A program made the translations under genes and the position numbers. 44,436 bases of DNA from JAVXNW01 sp036645575. Lineage in GTDB: Bacteria > Bacillota > Clostridia > Christensenellales > Aristaeellaceae. Below, piece after piece: positions 16,192-25,680 of the stretch; position 1 is the stretch's first letter; every line of letters starts with the position of its first letter. The stretch lies in assembly GCA_036645575.1 (NCBI GenBank), contig JAVXNW010000006.1, forward strand, positions 1 through 44,436, read 5' to 3'. The notes below the pieces were generated by a model. That model saw nothing but the letters and a program-made list of their open reading frames with translations, did not search any database and was not told where the DNA came from.

Positions 16192-17439
16192 CTAATCGGT
16201 GATCGGCTCGAACCAGATCTGATCCTCCGCCACTTCGACGCACACGACCGTGTCGATTGCCTCCGGCTGGACGCCGTTCGGCCACAGGATGCGCCAGCTG
16301 TGCACGCCCTCGCAGGTGATGCGCTCCTTGAGCGTCAAGGGCGTACCGTCCGCAAGCAAATACGCGGCTTTCGGCACGTTGCCCATGTTGATCAGGTAGA
16401 TATCGGGGATGCTTTCGAAGACGTGGATATAGACCTTGCCGGGGCGGGCGGTGAAGTAGCCCCAGTCGATGTCGTAGGGATAGGCGGGCACCGGGTGCGT
16501 CCCGTAGATGCTCTCGCCGTTTTTTTGCATGAATTTGCCCACGCGCGCCAGCACTTCGACGCTCTTTTCGGGCACGTCGCCCAGCGCGTCGGGGCCGATG
16601 TTCAGCAGGTAATTGCCGCCGCGGCTGACGATCTTGACCAGCGAACGCAGGATGGCTTCGGGGGTCTTCCAGCGGGTATCGCCCCTGTTGTAGCCCCAGG
16701 TGCCGTTGATCGTCGCGGGCACCTCGAAGTCCTCGGGATAGGGCAAAAGCGGGATGAAGTTGTCGCCGGTGGTCATGTAGTCGCCAAGGCCGTTGCCGAT
16801 CCGGCCGCTGACCAGGCAGTGCGGCTGGAGCTTCTTCACCAGGTCGCGCAGCTCCTCCGATTCCTCGGGCGTGATGCCCATGGGCGTGTCAAACCAGATG
16901 AGGCCAATCTCGCCATAGCGCGTGAGCAACTCCGTGAGTTGCGGAATGCACTTTTGGTCAAGGTAGGTGCGGAAGCACTTGTCGGCGTTTGAGACGCCCT
17001 CCTCCACGCCGTTCGGGTCGTACCAGTCCTGCGCCTGCGAATAGTAAAAGCACAATTTCAGCCCGTATTTGTCGCACGCCGCGCGCAGTTCCATCGCGAC
17101 GTCGCGCCCAAACGGCGTGGCGTCCACGACGTTATAGGCGCTCGCGTCGGAGTGAAACATCGCAAAGCCCTCGTGGTGCTTGGACGTCAGCACGAGGTAT
17201 TTCATCCCCGCGTCCCGCGCCATGCGCACGATCGCGTCCGCGTCAAAGTGAATGGGCGCAAACGCGCGCGCCAAACGCGCGTATTGGTCGGGCGGAATAT
17301 GCAGATCGTGCATGATCCATTCCGCAATGTTGTCGGTCTTTTGTCCCTCGTATTCTCCCGCGAGCAGCGCGTACAATCCCCAGTGAATAAACAGGCCAAA
17401 TTTTGCGTCGCGCCACCATTGTTCGTCGTGTCTGTTCAT
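16192..17439 (-). CDS. Alpha-L-fucosidase, GH29
   Basis: The product has 415 residues and hydrolyses terminal alpha-L-fucose. The N-terminus WWRDAKFGLFIHWGLY is the GH29 signature, followed by AGMKYLVLTSKHHEGFAMF (His88/His89 region) and the nucleophile strand GLIWFDTPMG with Asp184. A short C-terminal beta-rich region ends the protein. No signal peptide is seen, so it acts in the cytoplasm on imported fucosylated oligosaccharides. It starts 2 bases after the GntR stop and is last in the binding protein-permease-permease-GntR-fucosidase operon, which makes a fucosylated glycan the likely transport substrate. Confidence 0.92.
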   Translation of the reverse strand: MNRHDEQWWRDAKFGLFIHWGLYALLAGEYEGQKTDNIAEWIMHDLHIPPDQYARLARAFAPIHFDADAIVRMARDAGMKYLVLTSKHHEGFAMFHSDASAYNVVDATPFGRDVAMELRAACDKYGLKLCFYYSQAQDWYDPNGVEEGVSNADKCFRTYLDQKCIPQLTELLTRYGEIGLIWFDTPMGITPEESEELRDLVKKLQPHCLVSGRIGNGLGDYMTTGDNFIPLLPYPEDFEVPATINGTWGYNRGDTRWKTPEAILRSLVKIVSRGGNYLLNIGPDALGDVPEKSVEVLARVGKFMQKNGESIYGTHPVPAYPYDIDWGYFTARPGKVYIHVFESIPDIYLINMGNVPKAAYLLADGTPLTLKERITCEGVHSWRILWPNGVQPEAIDTVVCVEVAEDQIWFEPITD

Positions 17440-17441
17440 GG

Positions 17442-18146
17442 TTACACTCCCTCATGCCAATGGATATCCATATCCCCCAGTACCCGTAAATCGTAGGCGT
17501 AGATGGCCTCGTGCGCCGCCAGCGCGTCCTCCAGCCGTCCGTTCAAAAGCGCGCGCGCAATCTCCTTGTGATAGGGGATCGTCTGCTGCCACACGTCCTG
17601 CGCGCCGCTGAGCATCCCGGAATAGTCGTTGAGCGCGTCAATCAGCGTGAGCACCAATTGCGTCAGCGTATTGCTCGCGCCGCACTCGAGCAGGCGCGTG
17701 TGAAATATGCGGTCGCACGCGACCGAAAACACGCTTCGCGCAAGCAGCGCATCCGCCGCCGCGTCGAGCGCCTCCAACTGCGCCCGCCCTGCTACGCGCA
17801 CCGCGCGCCTGATCGCCAGCTGTTCAAGCCATATCTTGATCTCCAGCAGATCGCAGTAGTTGACCTTCATGAGTTCCAGTTGCAGGTTGTCGCCCCGCAC
17901 CTCGGCTCGGACGTAGGCGCCCTTGCCCGGCTTCACCTCGATGATGCCCTCTTTTTCAAGCAACCGCAGCGCCTCGCGCACGGTATTTCGCCCGGCCGCA
18001 AATTCCTCCGCCAGCACGCGCTCGGCGGGCAGGCGCTCGCCCGGGGTCATGCCGTTTTTGCCGATGAAGCGGCAGATGCCCTCCGCCACCTTGCGGTACA
18101 TGAGGTCGCGCGCGACCGGCTCAATGCGTGGCGTGTTGGGCAGCAT
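17442..18146 (-). CDS. GntR-family (FadR/FCD) transcriptional regulator
   Basis: The product has 234 residues. The N-terminal winged helix (residues ~14-82) reads GERLPAERVLAEEF then GRNTVREALRLLEKEGIIEV, typical of FadR-type GntR proteins. The C-terminal all-helical FCD domain (~95-230) contains FHTRLLECGASN and an H-rich end, where the family binds a carboxylate or sugar-acid ligand through a metal. Its ATG abuts the permease stop (TAGATG) with AAGGAG just upstream. Within a fucosidase/ABC operon it likely controls that operon in response to a glycan breakdown product. A palindrome at 21404-21419 is a candidate target. Confidence 0.9.
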   Translation of the reverse strand: MLPNTPRIEPVARDLMYRKVAEGICRFIGKNGMTPGERLPAERVLAEEFAAGRNTVREALRLLEKEGIIEVKPGKGAYVRAEVRGDNLQLELMKVNYCDLLEIKIWLEQLAIRRAVRVAGRAQLEALDAAADALLARSVFSVACDRIFHTRLLECGASNTLTQLVLTLIDALNDYSGMLSGAQDVWQQTIPYHKEIARALLNGRLEDALAAHEAIYAYDLRVLGDMDIHWHEGV

Positions 18147-18989
18147 CTACTCCTTCACCGCCCCGGCCGTCAGCCCGTCGACGACGAAGCGCTGCATGAC
18201 GGCGAACATGATCGCGGTGGGCAACAGCGCCAGCACGCCGCCCGCCATGAGCACGCCCCACTTGACGTCGTACTTGCCGATCAGCGACTTGAGGCCGACC
18301 GGGATGGTCCACATGTTGGAGGTGCTGATGAATATCGTGCCCGCGATCAATTCGTTCCACGCGCCGATAAACGCAAACACGAACACCGCCACAATGCCCG
18401 GGAACATGACCGGCAGGATGATGCGAAAGAGGCTCTGCCACTTCGTGCAGCCGTCCACATAGGCCGCCTCCTCCAGCGTGTAGGGTATGCGCTCAAAGAA
18501 GCTGCGCATCGTGATCACGCAAAACGGCAGGTTGACGATCAGGTAGTAGATGAACAGGCTCACCCGCGTGTTGATCAGCCCCATCTTCGCAAAGATGATG
18601 TACAGCGGAATGATGACCAGAATGCCGGGGATCATCTGCGTCATCAGGAAAAACAGTAGCATGGAGCCCTTGCCCCGGAACTTGTACCGCGCGAGGCCAT
18701 AGCCGCCCAGTATGGACAGAAGCGTGATGCACACGCCGGTCGAGATCGACACGATCAGGCTGTTTTTCAGCATCTGCCCGTAGTTAAACATCGAAAACAA
18801 CTGCTCGTAGTTGTCAAAGGTCATCGTGTGCGGATAATAGGTCAGGTGCTGGGCGTTGATGATCTCCGGATGCGTCTTGAGCGAGGTGACCACCATCCAG
18901 TAGATTGGCAGGATGACCGCCAACAAAAAGCACGTGAGCAGCAGCACGCGCCCGGCCGTCAGCAGGACCTTCTGAAGCGTCTTGTTCAC
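18147..18989 (-). CDS. Carbohydrate ABC transporter permease, MalG/UgpE type
   Basis: The product has 280 residues and about six membrane helices. The EAA loop EEAAYVDGCTKWQSLFRI contacts the ATPase, and the protein ends in the family's usual GAVKE. The start is GTG at 18989, sharing one base with the stop of the upstream permease, so the two are co-translated. It forms the channel with its partner. No ATPase gene is in the operon, so a shared MsmK/UgpC-like ATPase is expected elsewhere. Confidence 0.93.
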   Translation of the reverse strand: MNKTLQKVLLTAGRVLLLTCFLLAVILPIYWMVVTSLKTHPEIINAQHLTYYPHTMTFDNYEQLFSMFNYGQMLKNSLIVSISTGVCITLLSILGGYGLARYKFRGKGSMLLFFLMTQMIPGILVIIPLYIIFAKMGLINTRVSLFIYYLIVNLPFCVITMRSFFERIPYTLEEAAYVDGCTKWQSLFRIILPVMFPGIVAVFVFAFIGAWNELIAGTIFISTSNMWTIPVGLKSLIGKYDVKWGVLMAGGVLALLPTAIMFAVMQRFVVDGLTAGAVKE

Positions 18990-19948
18990 TAAAAATCACC
19001 CGCCTTGTTGTACTGCGTAGCCCGCAAAAAGACCACCGCATAGACCGCGAGGATCACCATCAGCAATACCCCGAGCGCCGAGGCCAAGCCAAAGTCGTAG
19101 CTTGAGAACGCGCGGGTGTACATAAACGACGGGAGCGTCTGCGAGTGGTTTGCCGGGCCGCCGTTGGTGATGACCACGATCAGGTCGAAGGAGTTGAAAA
19201 TCCAGATCGTTCGAAGCAATAGCGTCATGATGACGGTGGGTTTTATGTAGGGCATGGTGATCGAGAAAAAGCGCCTGATCGCGCCGCAGCCGTCCATGTC
19301 CGCCGCTTCGTATACGTCTGCGGGGATCGACTGCAGCGCCGCCAAGTTCATGATCGCGAAGAACGGGACGCCCATCCAGATCATCGCGAGAATGACCACC
19401 AGCAGCGAAAGCCCGGGCGTTCCGAGCCACGCGATCTTCTCGCCCGCCCAGCCAAGCTTCATGATGATGTCGTTGATGACGCCATATTCGCCGTTAAACG
19501 ACCAGCGGAACATGAGGCCAATGACAAAGGCCGAAAATGCCCAGGGCAGGAAGACGATCGCCTGGTACAGCCCGCGCCCACGAAACTTCTTGCGCAGCGC
19601 CAGCGCCAGCGTCATGCCCAGCAAAAACTGCCCAGCGACCGAGCTCACGACATATATGAAGGAATTTTTCACAATTAAGGCAAAGTCGGGATCGCCAAAG
19701 AGCTTTTTAAAGTTCTGTAGGCCGTTAAAGTAGATCTTGGTCGAGGTCAGCTTGTAGTTCTGAAAGGCCATGACAAAACTGTTGATGAGTGGATAGCCAA
19801 ACATCAGAAGCAGCAGCAACAAAACCGGAAGCAAAAACAGGTACGGCTCCGCCGCCTTTTGAATCGGCTTGGGCTGGCTGCGCATGACGAAAAAAACGAC
19901 GAGCGCGAGCACGGCCACAATGGCTAGGATGATGAGGATGCTCTGCAT
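18989..19948 (-). CDS. Carbohydrate ABC transporter permease, MalF/UgpA type
   Basis: The product has 319 residues with an extra N-terminal membrane helix (ILIILAIVAVLALVVFFVM), then about six helices and the EAA loop YEAADMDGCGAIRRFFSI. The motif TNGGPANHSQTLPSFMY is typical of the family. AGGAGG lies just before the ATG. An inverted repeat CGGGGC-G-GCCCCG at 19978-19990 separates it from the binding-protein gene and may stabilise the upstream mRNA. It pairs with the MalG-type permease. Confidence 0.93.
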   Translation of the reverse strand: MQSILIILAIVAVLALVVFFVMRSQPKPIQKAAEPYLFLLPVLLLLLLMFGYPLINSFVMAFQNYKLTSTKIYFNGLQNFKKLFGDPDFALIVKNSFIYVVSSVAGQFLLGMTLALALRKKFRGRGLYQAIVFLPWAFSAFVIGLMFRWSFNGEYGVINDIIMKLGWAGEKIAWLGTPGLSLLVVILAMIWMGVPFFAIMNLAALQSIPADVYEAADMDGCGAIRRFFSITMPYIKPTVIMTLLLRTIWIFNSFDLIVVITNGGPANHSQTLPSFMYTRAFSSYDFGLASALGVLLMVILAVYAVVFLRATQYNKAGDF

Positions 19949-20029
19949 AGGCGCCTCCTATAATAAGAAAGAAGCGGCGGGGCCGCCCCGTCAAGCACTG
20001 CCCGACGAGGCGTGTCCCGCCAATTTTCT

Positions 20030-21373
20030 TTAGTCGCTCAGGCCCTTAGGCTCTTCGACAGCCGAACCGGGGTTGTCGGCAAGGTATTGGATCATGCGCG
20101 CCTCAAGCTCGTTTGAGACATTGGTGAGCGAGGTCTCGGCGTCCTGCTGGCCGAGCAGGTATTTCTGCATTTCCTCGTGCATGGCGCCTTGGTGCATGTC
20201 GGTGTAGGAGAACGGGCCAAACGCGCAGGGCACGACCATCGCGGGGTCGTTGAGCTGCTGCACAAATGCCGCATAGTAGCCGTTCGGGCCGTACAGCGGA
20301 TCGTCGCCAATGGCCTTCTTGATCGGGATCAGGCCGGTCAGGCGGCAGTATTCGATGTTGTTGTCGGGACGGGTCAGGAACTCGATGAGCTTCCACGCCT
20401 CGTCGGGATGCTTGGAGTGGCCGGAGATGGAGTAGGCGTAAGGCGAGTTGACGGTGTTGTAGATCTTGCCGTCCACGTCGCTTTTCGGCATAGGCATGAC
20501 CATCCACTGCTCGTCCTTCATGTTGGCGATGCAGGTGGCGGCTACCTCGGAGTCGTTGATCAGGGTGCCGGTCAGGCCGCCGCAGAAGTTGTCGACCATC
20601 TCGACAAAGCCCCAGTTGATGGCGTCCTTGGGCGCGCAGCCGTCCAGATACAGGCCGTTCCACGTCTTGTAGGCTTCGATGCAGGCGGGGGAATCAAACT
20701 GCGCCGTGCCGTCATCCGCGTAGGCTTTGCCGCCGCAGAAGCTCTCGAGGTACACATACAGCGGGTCAAACGCGCCGCGCGCGCCACGGAACGAGGTGCC
20801 GTAGCGGTTCTTCGCGGGGTCGGTCAGCTTGTGCACGACGTCAAAATACTCGGAATACGTCCAGCCCTTGGCGGGATCAAGCGTGATGCCCGCTTCCGCG
20901 CACCAGTCTTTGCGGACGAATACGCCCTTGACCATGACGCCGTCCGGCACGGTGAAGGTGTCGCCGTACAGTTCCTTCTCGCCCTTCCAGACGAGCTTGG
21001 TCACGGTGTCGGCATATTCGTCTTCCGTGCCCGCCACATAGGGCGTGAGCGGAATGACCCAGCCGGCCTCGGTGAACTGGCCCAGCCAGCCCGCCCAAGT
21101 GGTCATGACGTCCGGCAGCTGGCCCGATGCGCCCAGCACCGTCAGCTTGTTGGCGGCGTCGTCCCACGGAACCGATTCGTACACAACCGACATGCCGGTT
21201 TCCTCTTTGAACTTGGCAAACGTGTCCTCAAAGTAGGTTTGGCGGGTGGGACTTGGCGAAACGTCGATGAACCGCAGCTCAATCGCGGGTTCCGCGGAGG
21301 CGATGGTCATGCCGGTCAACATGGTCAGCATGAGGGACACGACGAGCAGGATGCCCAACAGTTTCTTTGTCAT
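20030..21373 (-). CDS. Extracellular sugar-binding protein of the fucosidase ABC operon
   Basis: The product has 447 residues and is a family 1 solute-binding protein. The start ATG 21373 follows AAGGAGGATCTATTC. The signal peptide MTKKLLGILLVVSLMLTML... ends near TIASA|EP and has no lipobox cysteine. The mature part shows family features (FKEETGMSVVYESVPWDD, QLPDVMTTWAG, KHPDEAWKLIEFLTRPDN). It is the first gene of the five-gene operon and would deliver a fucose-containing sugar to the permeases. The missing lipid anchor is odd for a monoderm and is shared with the other two binding proteins here. Confidence 0.9.
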   Translation of the reverse strand: MTKKLLGILLVVSLMLTMLTGMTIASAEPAIELRFIDVSPSPTRQTYFEDTFAKFKEETGMSVVYESVPWDDAANKLTVLGASGQLPDVMTTWAGWLGQFTEAGWVIPLTPYVAGTEDEYADTVTKLVWKGEKELYGDTFTVPDGVMVKGVFVRKDWCAEAGITLDPAKGWTYSEYFDVVHKLTDPAKNRYGTSFRGARGAFDPLYVYLESFCGGKAYADDGTAQFDSPACIEAYKTWNGLYLDGCAPKDAINWGFVEMVDNFCGGLTGTLINDSEVAATCIANMKDEQWMVMPMPKSDVDGKIYNTVNSPYAYSISGHSKHPDEAWKLIEFLTRPDNNIEYCRLTGLIPIKKAIGDDPLYGPNGYYAAFVQQLNDPAMVVPCAFGPFSYTDMHQGAMHEEMQKYLLGQQDAETSLTNVSNELEARMIQYLADNPGSAVEEPKGLSD

Positions 21374-21403
21374 GAATAGATCCTCCTTGTTATTTATGTT
21401 CGG

Positions 21404-21419
21404 CCGGAACGCGCTCCGG
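21404..21419. promoter_or_regulatory. Palindrome upstream of the fucosidase ABC operon, candidate GntR operator
   Basis: CCGGA-N6-TCCGG lies 31-46 bases upstream of the binding-protein ATG, next to a minus-strand TTGACC (-35-like). The -10 is poor (CATAAA at 19-base spacing), so the promoter may need activation. That this is the operator of the operon's GntR is inference. Confidence 0.4.
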
Positions 21420-21506
21420 TCAATCCCCAAGGTAAATGGAAGCCGCCCGCAAAGGGCATGGGCGCTAGATCTTTTGAGGCACGTGCGGGATTTATTCAGC
21501 GCTTCC

Positions 21507-22679
21507 CTAAATCTTTTCAAGCGCCTGCGCGAGATCCGCGATCAGGTTGTCCGCGCCCTCTAGGCCGCAATGGATGCGGATCAGCCCACGGTCGCACAGG
21601 TTCAGAAATTGCATCTCTTCATCGGTCGCGGTAAACAGCGGGCACAGCGCGAGGCTTTCAAACCCGCCCCACGAGCAGCCCTTGCCAAACAACTTGAGGT
21701 GGTTGATCACCTCGACCGCCTGCGCGGGGGTGCCCTTTATGGTAAAGCTCATAAGGCCGGTGTGCCCGCGCATCTGTTTTTGGATGAGTGCCGCCTGCGG
21801 ATGGGAGGCAAGGCCGGTATAGTACACGCGCGACACCTTTTCGTGAGCCTCCAGGAACGCGGCGACCTTGAGCGCGGTGTCCTGGTGCTGCGCAAGCCGC
21901 GCGCCCAGCGTTCGCACGCCGCGAATCACGAGCCAGCTCTCCATGGGCCCCAGAATCCCGCCAAACCACTCGCGCGTGTTTTTGACGATATAGCGGATCA
22001 AGTCCGCGTCCTTTGAGACCAGCACGCCGCCGATCACGTCGGAATGGCCGCCCAAGTACTTTGAAAGCGTGTGCATGACGATGTCGATGCCGAAATCCAG
22101 CGGGTTTTGGTAAAGCGGCGTCGCGCAGGTGTTGTCGATGTAGGTCTTGACGCCGTGGCGGCGGCATATCTCGGCGATCCCCGCAAGGTCCACCACGGTA
22201 AAGACGAACGTGGCCGGGCTTTCAAGGATCATCAGCTTGGTATTGGGGCGAATCGCCGCCTCGACCTCGGCCAAATCAAGGCCGGTCACAAACGAAATTT
22301 CCATGTGCAGCCTCGGCGTTCCGATGCCGGCCATGAACCGCTTGATCGGCTGATAGACATCCCGCATGCACAGGATGTGGTCGCCCGATTGGCAGGTGGC
22401 CAATATGGCGCTCGTCGCCGCCGCCATGCCGCTTGAAAAGACCGCCGCTTCCGCGCCGTTTTCAAGCGCGGCCAGCTTTTTTTCCAGCAGGTGCGTGGTC
22501 GGGTTGGCGCAGCGCCCGTAGACGTAGCCCTCCTCCTGACTGCCCGCGCCCAGATAATCCTCAAATTGCTCGTAGACGTGCAGCGAGGTCAGAAACACCG
22601 GCGGCACCACCGCGTGCAGATATTTTCCGTATTCGTCCCCCAGGTGCGTCATCGTCAAAAGTTGATCATTGACATCCAT
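21507..22679 (-). CDS. Cys/Met-metabolism PLP enzyme (cystathionine gamma-synthase/lyase or methionine gamma-lyase type)
   Basis: The product has 390 residues from the ATG at 22679 (GGGAGA upstream). It is a fold-type I trans-sulfuration enzyme: YGRCANPTTHLLEKKLAALE for the phosphate and substrate cup, FSSGMAAATSAIL, YIDNTCATPLYQNPL, and HTLSKYLGGHSDVIGG with the PLP lysine at Lys207. These motifs do not separate synthase, beta-lyase and gamma-lyase. It has its own strong promoter (22763-22791) and is not obviously part of the glycan operons on either side. It acts in the cytoplasm in sulfur amino acid metabolism. Confidence 0.88.
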   Translation of the reverse strand: MDVNDQLLTMTHLGDEYGKYLHAVVPPVFLTSLHVYEQFEDYLGAGSQEEGYVYGRCANPTTHLLEKKLAALENGAEAAVFSSGMAAATSAILATCQSGDHILCMRDVYQPIKRFMAGIGTPRLHMEISFVTGLDLAEVEAAIRPNTKLMILESPATFVFTVVDLAGIAEICRRHGVKTYIDNTCATPLYQNPLDFGIDIVMHTLSKYLGGHSDVIGGVLVSKDADLIRYIVKNTREWFGGILGPMESWLVIRGVRTLGARLAQHQDTALKVAAFLEAHEKVSRVYYTGLASHPQAALIQKQMRGHTGLMSFTIKGTPAQAVEVINHLKLFGKGCSWGGFESLALCPLFTATDEEMQFLNLCDRGLIRIHCGLEGADNLIADLAQALEKI

Positions 22680-22762
22680 ACGCTTATCTCCCACAATTTT
22701 CTTTCGTCATTTTTCGCCTTGCGTGGCTCTCTGGTATCACAACGGAACCAGCCGATGTGCAT

Positions 22763-22791
22763 ATCATACAACACAACGTGCGCTTTGTCAA
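22763..22791 (-). promoter_or_regulatory. Promoter of the PLP-enzyme gene
   Basis: On the minus strand there is TTGACA (22791-22786), a 17-base spacer and TATGAT (22768-22763), about 80 bases before the ATG. Confidence 0.8.
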
Positions 22792-22875
22792 CGGATCAGG
22801 ATAATTTTTATCAAAAAAGGTTAATTCACCGCGCCATGCGCCGCCACTTGTCCCCGTCGCTTGGCCACGCTTTCG

Positions 22876-25530
22876 CTACGCCCCGCAGTCCGGCACCTTA
22901 AGCAGCACCCGTCCCCAGATGCCGCTTGGGATCGGCCCCGCCATCTCCGCGCGTTCGCGCCTGCCATTTAAGCGGGCGCTTCGCTCGTTGTCAATGACCT
23001 TGCCGTAATAGGGCCACGCGGGCAGCACCGTATCGAGCGGTTCATATTCGTCCGCCGCCAGCATTTCGTTGACCAGCGTCGATGAAACCGATATCGACAG
23101 GTGATTTACGCCCGCGCGCAAATGCCCGGACAGGCAGCAGCGCAGCGGATGCGTCCAGATATCGCCCGCGTCCGCCCCGTTTATCCGAACGCTCGCCGCG
23201 CAGGACAGGTTTTCAAGCGTCAAATACGCCTGCGCGGGCGCTTCATTGAGCGTAAAATCGACTTGATACACGCCAATTCCGCTGAAATGCGCAAGCCCGG
23301 GCAGCGTCTCCCAGCTGACCGGCTCCTCCATCTTAAAGGAAAGCCCCGCCTCCAAAGCGGTCAGCGTCCACCCCGAAAGCGCCACGCTCGTGCCCACCCC
23401 TGCGGGCGCTTGGGGCATTTCCGCCGCTTGAAGCCCGCCGGAAAAGCACACGACCACGCTCTCGTGCGCCGCCATGGGCACGCGCAGCGTGCGCCCGCAT
23501 CGCGTAAACCACTTGAGCGCGCCGCTTACCGGGTCAAATACGCGCGCGGGCTCGTCCCGGTCGCGGAAAGTCGCCTGTGCCTCGCACGCGACGTCTGAAA
23601 TATTGGACAGAAAATACAGGTGGTCTTGCCCCTCCACGCGGTGCACATAGCCGACATTTTCGCTTGGGACAATGCGCACGTCCGGCGCAAACGCGTCTTG
23701 CAGCGCGTCAATCAGCGCGCCTTCCCGGTTTTCGACCACGCGCGCGCCCTTTTGCGCAAACGCGTCCGCCATCATCTCGCGCACGCGCCGCGCATTTTCC
23801 GCGCGCTTCATGAGTCCGCAGCTTTCATGGGGCACCTGCCCTTGCGCGATCAGCACGCCCCCGCGCCGCGCGTAGTCGCGCAGCGCGCGCGCCGTCTCAA
23901 CCGGCAATCGCGCGCTCTCCACCAGCAGGATCGCGCGATAGGCGACCGGCGCTTCCCGCACAAGCGCCTCGTCGTTTATGTAGTCAAACCAGTAGCCCGC
24001 CTTCTGAATCGCGTCCATCGCGCGCCTGCCCATCTTCTCCTCGATCCGCATCGCCAGGTGCAGTTCCGACAGCATATTTTCCGCGTACACGTCCGCCTGC
24101 GGCAGGTACACCGCCACTTCCACATGCGGCTCCCCCCGCCGCAACAGCGCGCTGACGCCCTGAATATAGCGGGCCAGGTGGCGGTAGTACGGCCACCACG
24201 GGGTGGTGTGGTTGATGTGGGTGGAGGCGTAGAACGGCCAGCCGCGCTTGCCCGCCTTTTCGGGGGCGTAGGCGTAGCCGTGGTTCACGATCATGTTGGC
24301 GCCATCGCAGAACACCGCGTCAACCGCCGCCTTCATCTCCTCGAGCGTCTCGGTAAAGCGCGGGCGCTTAAGCCAGGTAAAGGTCTCATTGGAAATGATG
24401 TTCTTTCCGTAGACGTGCCCCGCCGAGACCGCCAGACGCCGGTGAATGGTGTTGACCTCAAGCGTTCGATGGTCGCCGAACGTCTCCCCTTCCGGGATGT
24501 CGGCCGAAGCATAGGCGCGCAGGATATCGCCCCAGGTTCCGTGCGCCTGGATGCGGCTGAGCGCGCCGTGCGCGTGGGCAAACTCGGTCAAGACGTCAAA
24601 AAAGTGCTCGATCGTCATCTCCGACATGGTCTTAAAATAGTCGTAGCGCACGTGCGGCGTGATTTCCCCCATATCGCCCCACAGCGCGTAGATGTACTTG
24701 CCAAGGTCGTAGCCGCGCCGCGCCTTAAATTCCTCCAGCAATTGCCGCGTCCAGTTGTGCCCCTCCACCTCGATGGAATCGCAGAAATAGGCGTGTATGC
24801 TTGGCACGCGCTCGGCAATCGGCAAAACCATGTTGCGCAAAAACACCGTCATCGCGCGGCGACTGCCATGGTCGATCACGCGCCCGCCCGCGTCTCTTCC
24901 CGGCTTTCCAACCCGATTGCGGTGCTGGGAGATCACAAAAAAGCACAGTTTCCAGTCGCCGTCCGGTATCTCAATGGTGTCAAGTTCGGTGCCCCACGGC
25001 CAGCCAAAGAGCATCTTCTCCTGAAATTTTTCGGTGATGTCGCGCACGCTTTCGGGCAGCATCACGCATTTTTCCATCTTCCCCATGACCGCCGCGCAGA
25101 TTGTTCCGGCAAAGCGGGTGGTAAAGTCGCACGAAAACGCGCACGGGCCATGCACGTCGAGTTGATAGGGCAGCGCCTGCTGCTGCGCGTCCTCGTCCTC
25201 AATAAAAGGCCCGCCAAATGGCCAGCTGGAGCCGGGCGTTATGTCAAGGGCCATCCCGCGCCGCGCGCACGCCGCGCCCGTATAGGCAAGCACCTCGTAA
25301 AATTCGGGCGAACCGAACGGAATGTTGTAAAAGCCCGCGTCCGCGTCGTCGGGCACGACCGGGTACAAAATCTGCAATTCCACCCCGCCGATTCCCGCTT
25401 CCTTCATGTAGTCCAGCTCGCGGTCAATCTCGCCCTTCTCCACGCAGCACCCGTACCACCACCAGCGCGTATACCCCTTGCCGCTTTCCGGCGGGCACGC
25501 CAAAAACCCTTGCATATCGCTCGCGTTCAA
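22876..25530 (-). CDS. GH106-type alpha-L-rhamnosidase
   Basis: The product has about 884 residues. It begins with the GH106 hallmark GYTRWWWYG followed by IDRELDYMKEAGIGGVELQ, then ALDITPGSSWPFGGP, a (beta/alpha)8 core (SIHAYFCDSIEVEGHNW, SRIQAHGTWGDIL, EVNTIHRRLAVSAGHVYG) and a C-terminal GH2-like sugar-binding beta-sandwich (~750-880, YQVDFTLNE, VRINGADAGDIW). No signal peptide is seen, so it is probably cytoplasmic. The first in-frame ATG (25515) has no RBS nearby, whereas the TTG at 25530 follows GGGGGAGAGAGA, so I use TTG. It would remove alpha-L-rhamnose from plant or bacterial glycans; the family call rests on motifs only. Confidence 0.82.
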   Translation of the reverse strand: MNASDMQGFLACPPESGKGYTRWWWYGCCVEKGEIDRELDYMKEAGIGGVELQILYPVVPDDADAGFYNIPFGSPEFYEVLAYTGAACARRGMALDITPGSSWPFGGPFIEDEDAQQQALPYQLDVHGPCAFSCDFTTRFAGTICAAVMGKMEKCVMLPESVRDITEKFQEKMLFGWPWGTELDTIEIPDGDWKLCFFVISQHRNRVGKPGRDAGGRVIDHGSRRAMTVFLRNMVLPIAERVPSIHAYFCDSIEVEGHNWTRQLLEEFKARRGYDLGKYIYALWGDMGEITPHVRYDYFKTMSEMTIEHFFDVLTEFAHAHGALSRIQAHGTWGDILRAYASADIPEGETFGDHRTLEVNTIHRRLAVSAGHVYGKNIISNETFTWLKRPRFTETLEEMKAAVDAVFCDGANMIVNHGYAYAPEKAGKRGWPFYASTHINHTTPWWPYYRHLARYIQGVSALLRRGEPHVEVAVYLPQADVYAENMLSELHLAMRIEEKMGRRAMDAIQKAGYWFDYINDEALVREAPVAYRAILLVESARLPVETARALRDYARRGGVLIAQGQVPHESCGLMKRAENARRVREMMADAFAQKGARVVENREGALIDALQDAFAPDVRIVPSENVGYVHRVEGQDHLYFLSNISDVACEAQATFRDRDEPARVFDPVSGALKWFTRCGRTLRVPMAAHESVVVCFSGGLQAAEMPQAPAGVGTSVALSGWTLTALEAGLSFKMEEPVSWETLPGLAHFSGIGVYQVDFTLNEAPAQAYLTLENLSCAASVRINGADAGDIWTHPLRCCLSGHLRAGVNHLSISVSSTLVNEMLAADEYEPLDTVLPAWPYYGKVIDNERSARLNGRRERAEMAGPIPSGIWGRVLLKVPDCGA

Positions 25531-25602
25531 TCTCTCTCCCCCACTCTCGTAAGCCTTGCTCCTACAATTCGCAGTTGACCCTGCTTTTTCCTGCATGGCT
25601 TT

Positions 25603-25650
25603 CCCCAAAAAGGATCGCGCGAGCAACGGCTCACGCGATCCTTTTTGGGG
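25603..25650. terminator. Long terminator hairpin after the flavinylated reductase gene
   Basis: CCCCAAAAAGGATCGCG pairs perfectly with CGCGATCCTTTTTGGGG around an inner GAGC-AACG-GCTC hairpin, giving more than 20 bp of stem with T5 in the 3' arm in either direction. It separates the reductase from the rhamnosidase. Confidence 0.88.
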
Positions 25651-25680
25651 TTTATTTTTTTGTCTTTTGCCTTTTGTCTT

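Noticed and set aside
23620..25578. Plus-strand open frame of 652 codons opposite the rhamnosidase gene
   Set aside because: Arg/His-rich shadow with no recognisable domain or RBS; the minus strand encodes a clear GH106-type enzyme over the same bases.
25531..25626. Thirty-two-codon N-terminal extension of the rhamnosidase
   Set aside because: It lies between the terminator and an SD (GGGGGAGAGAGA) that fits TTG 25530; the extended sequence has no family similarity.
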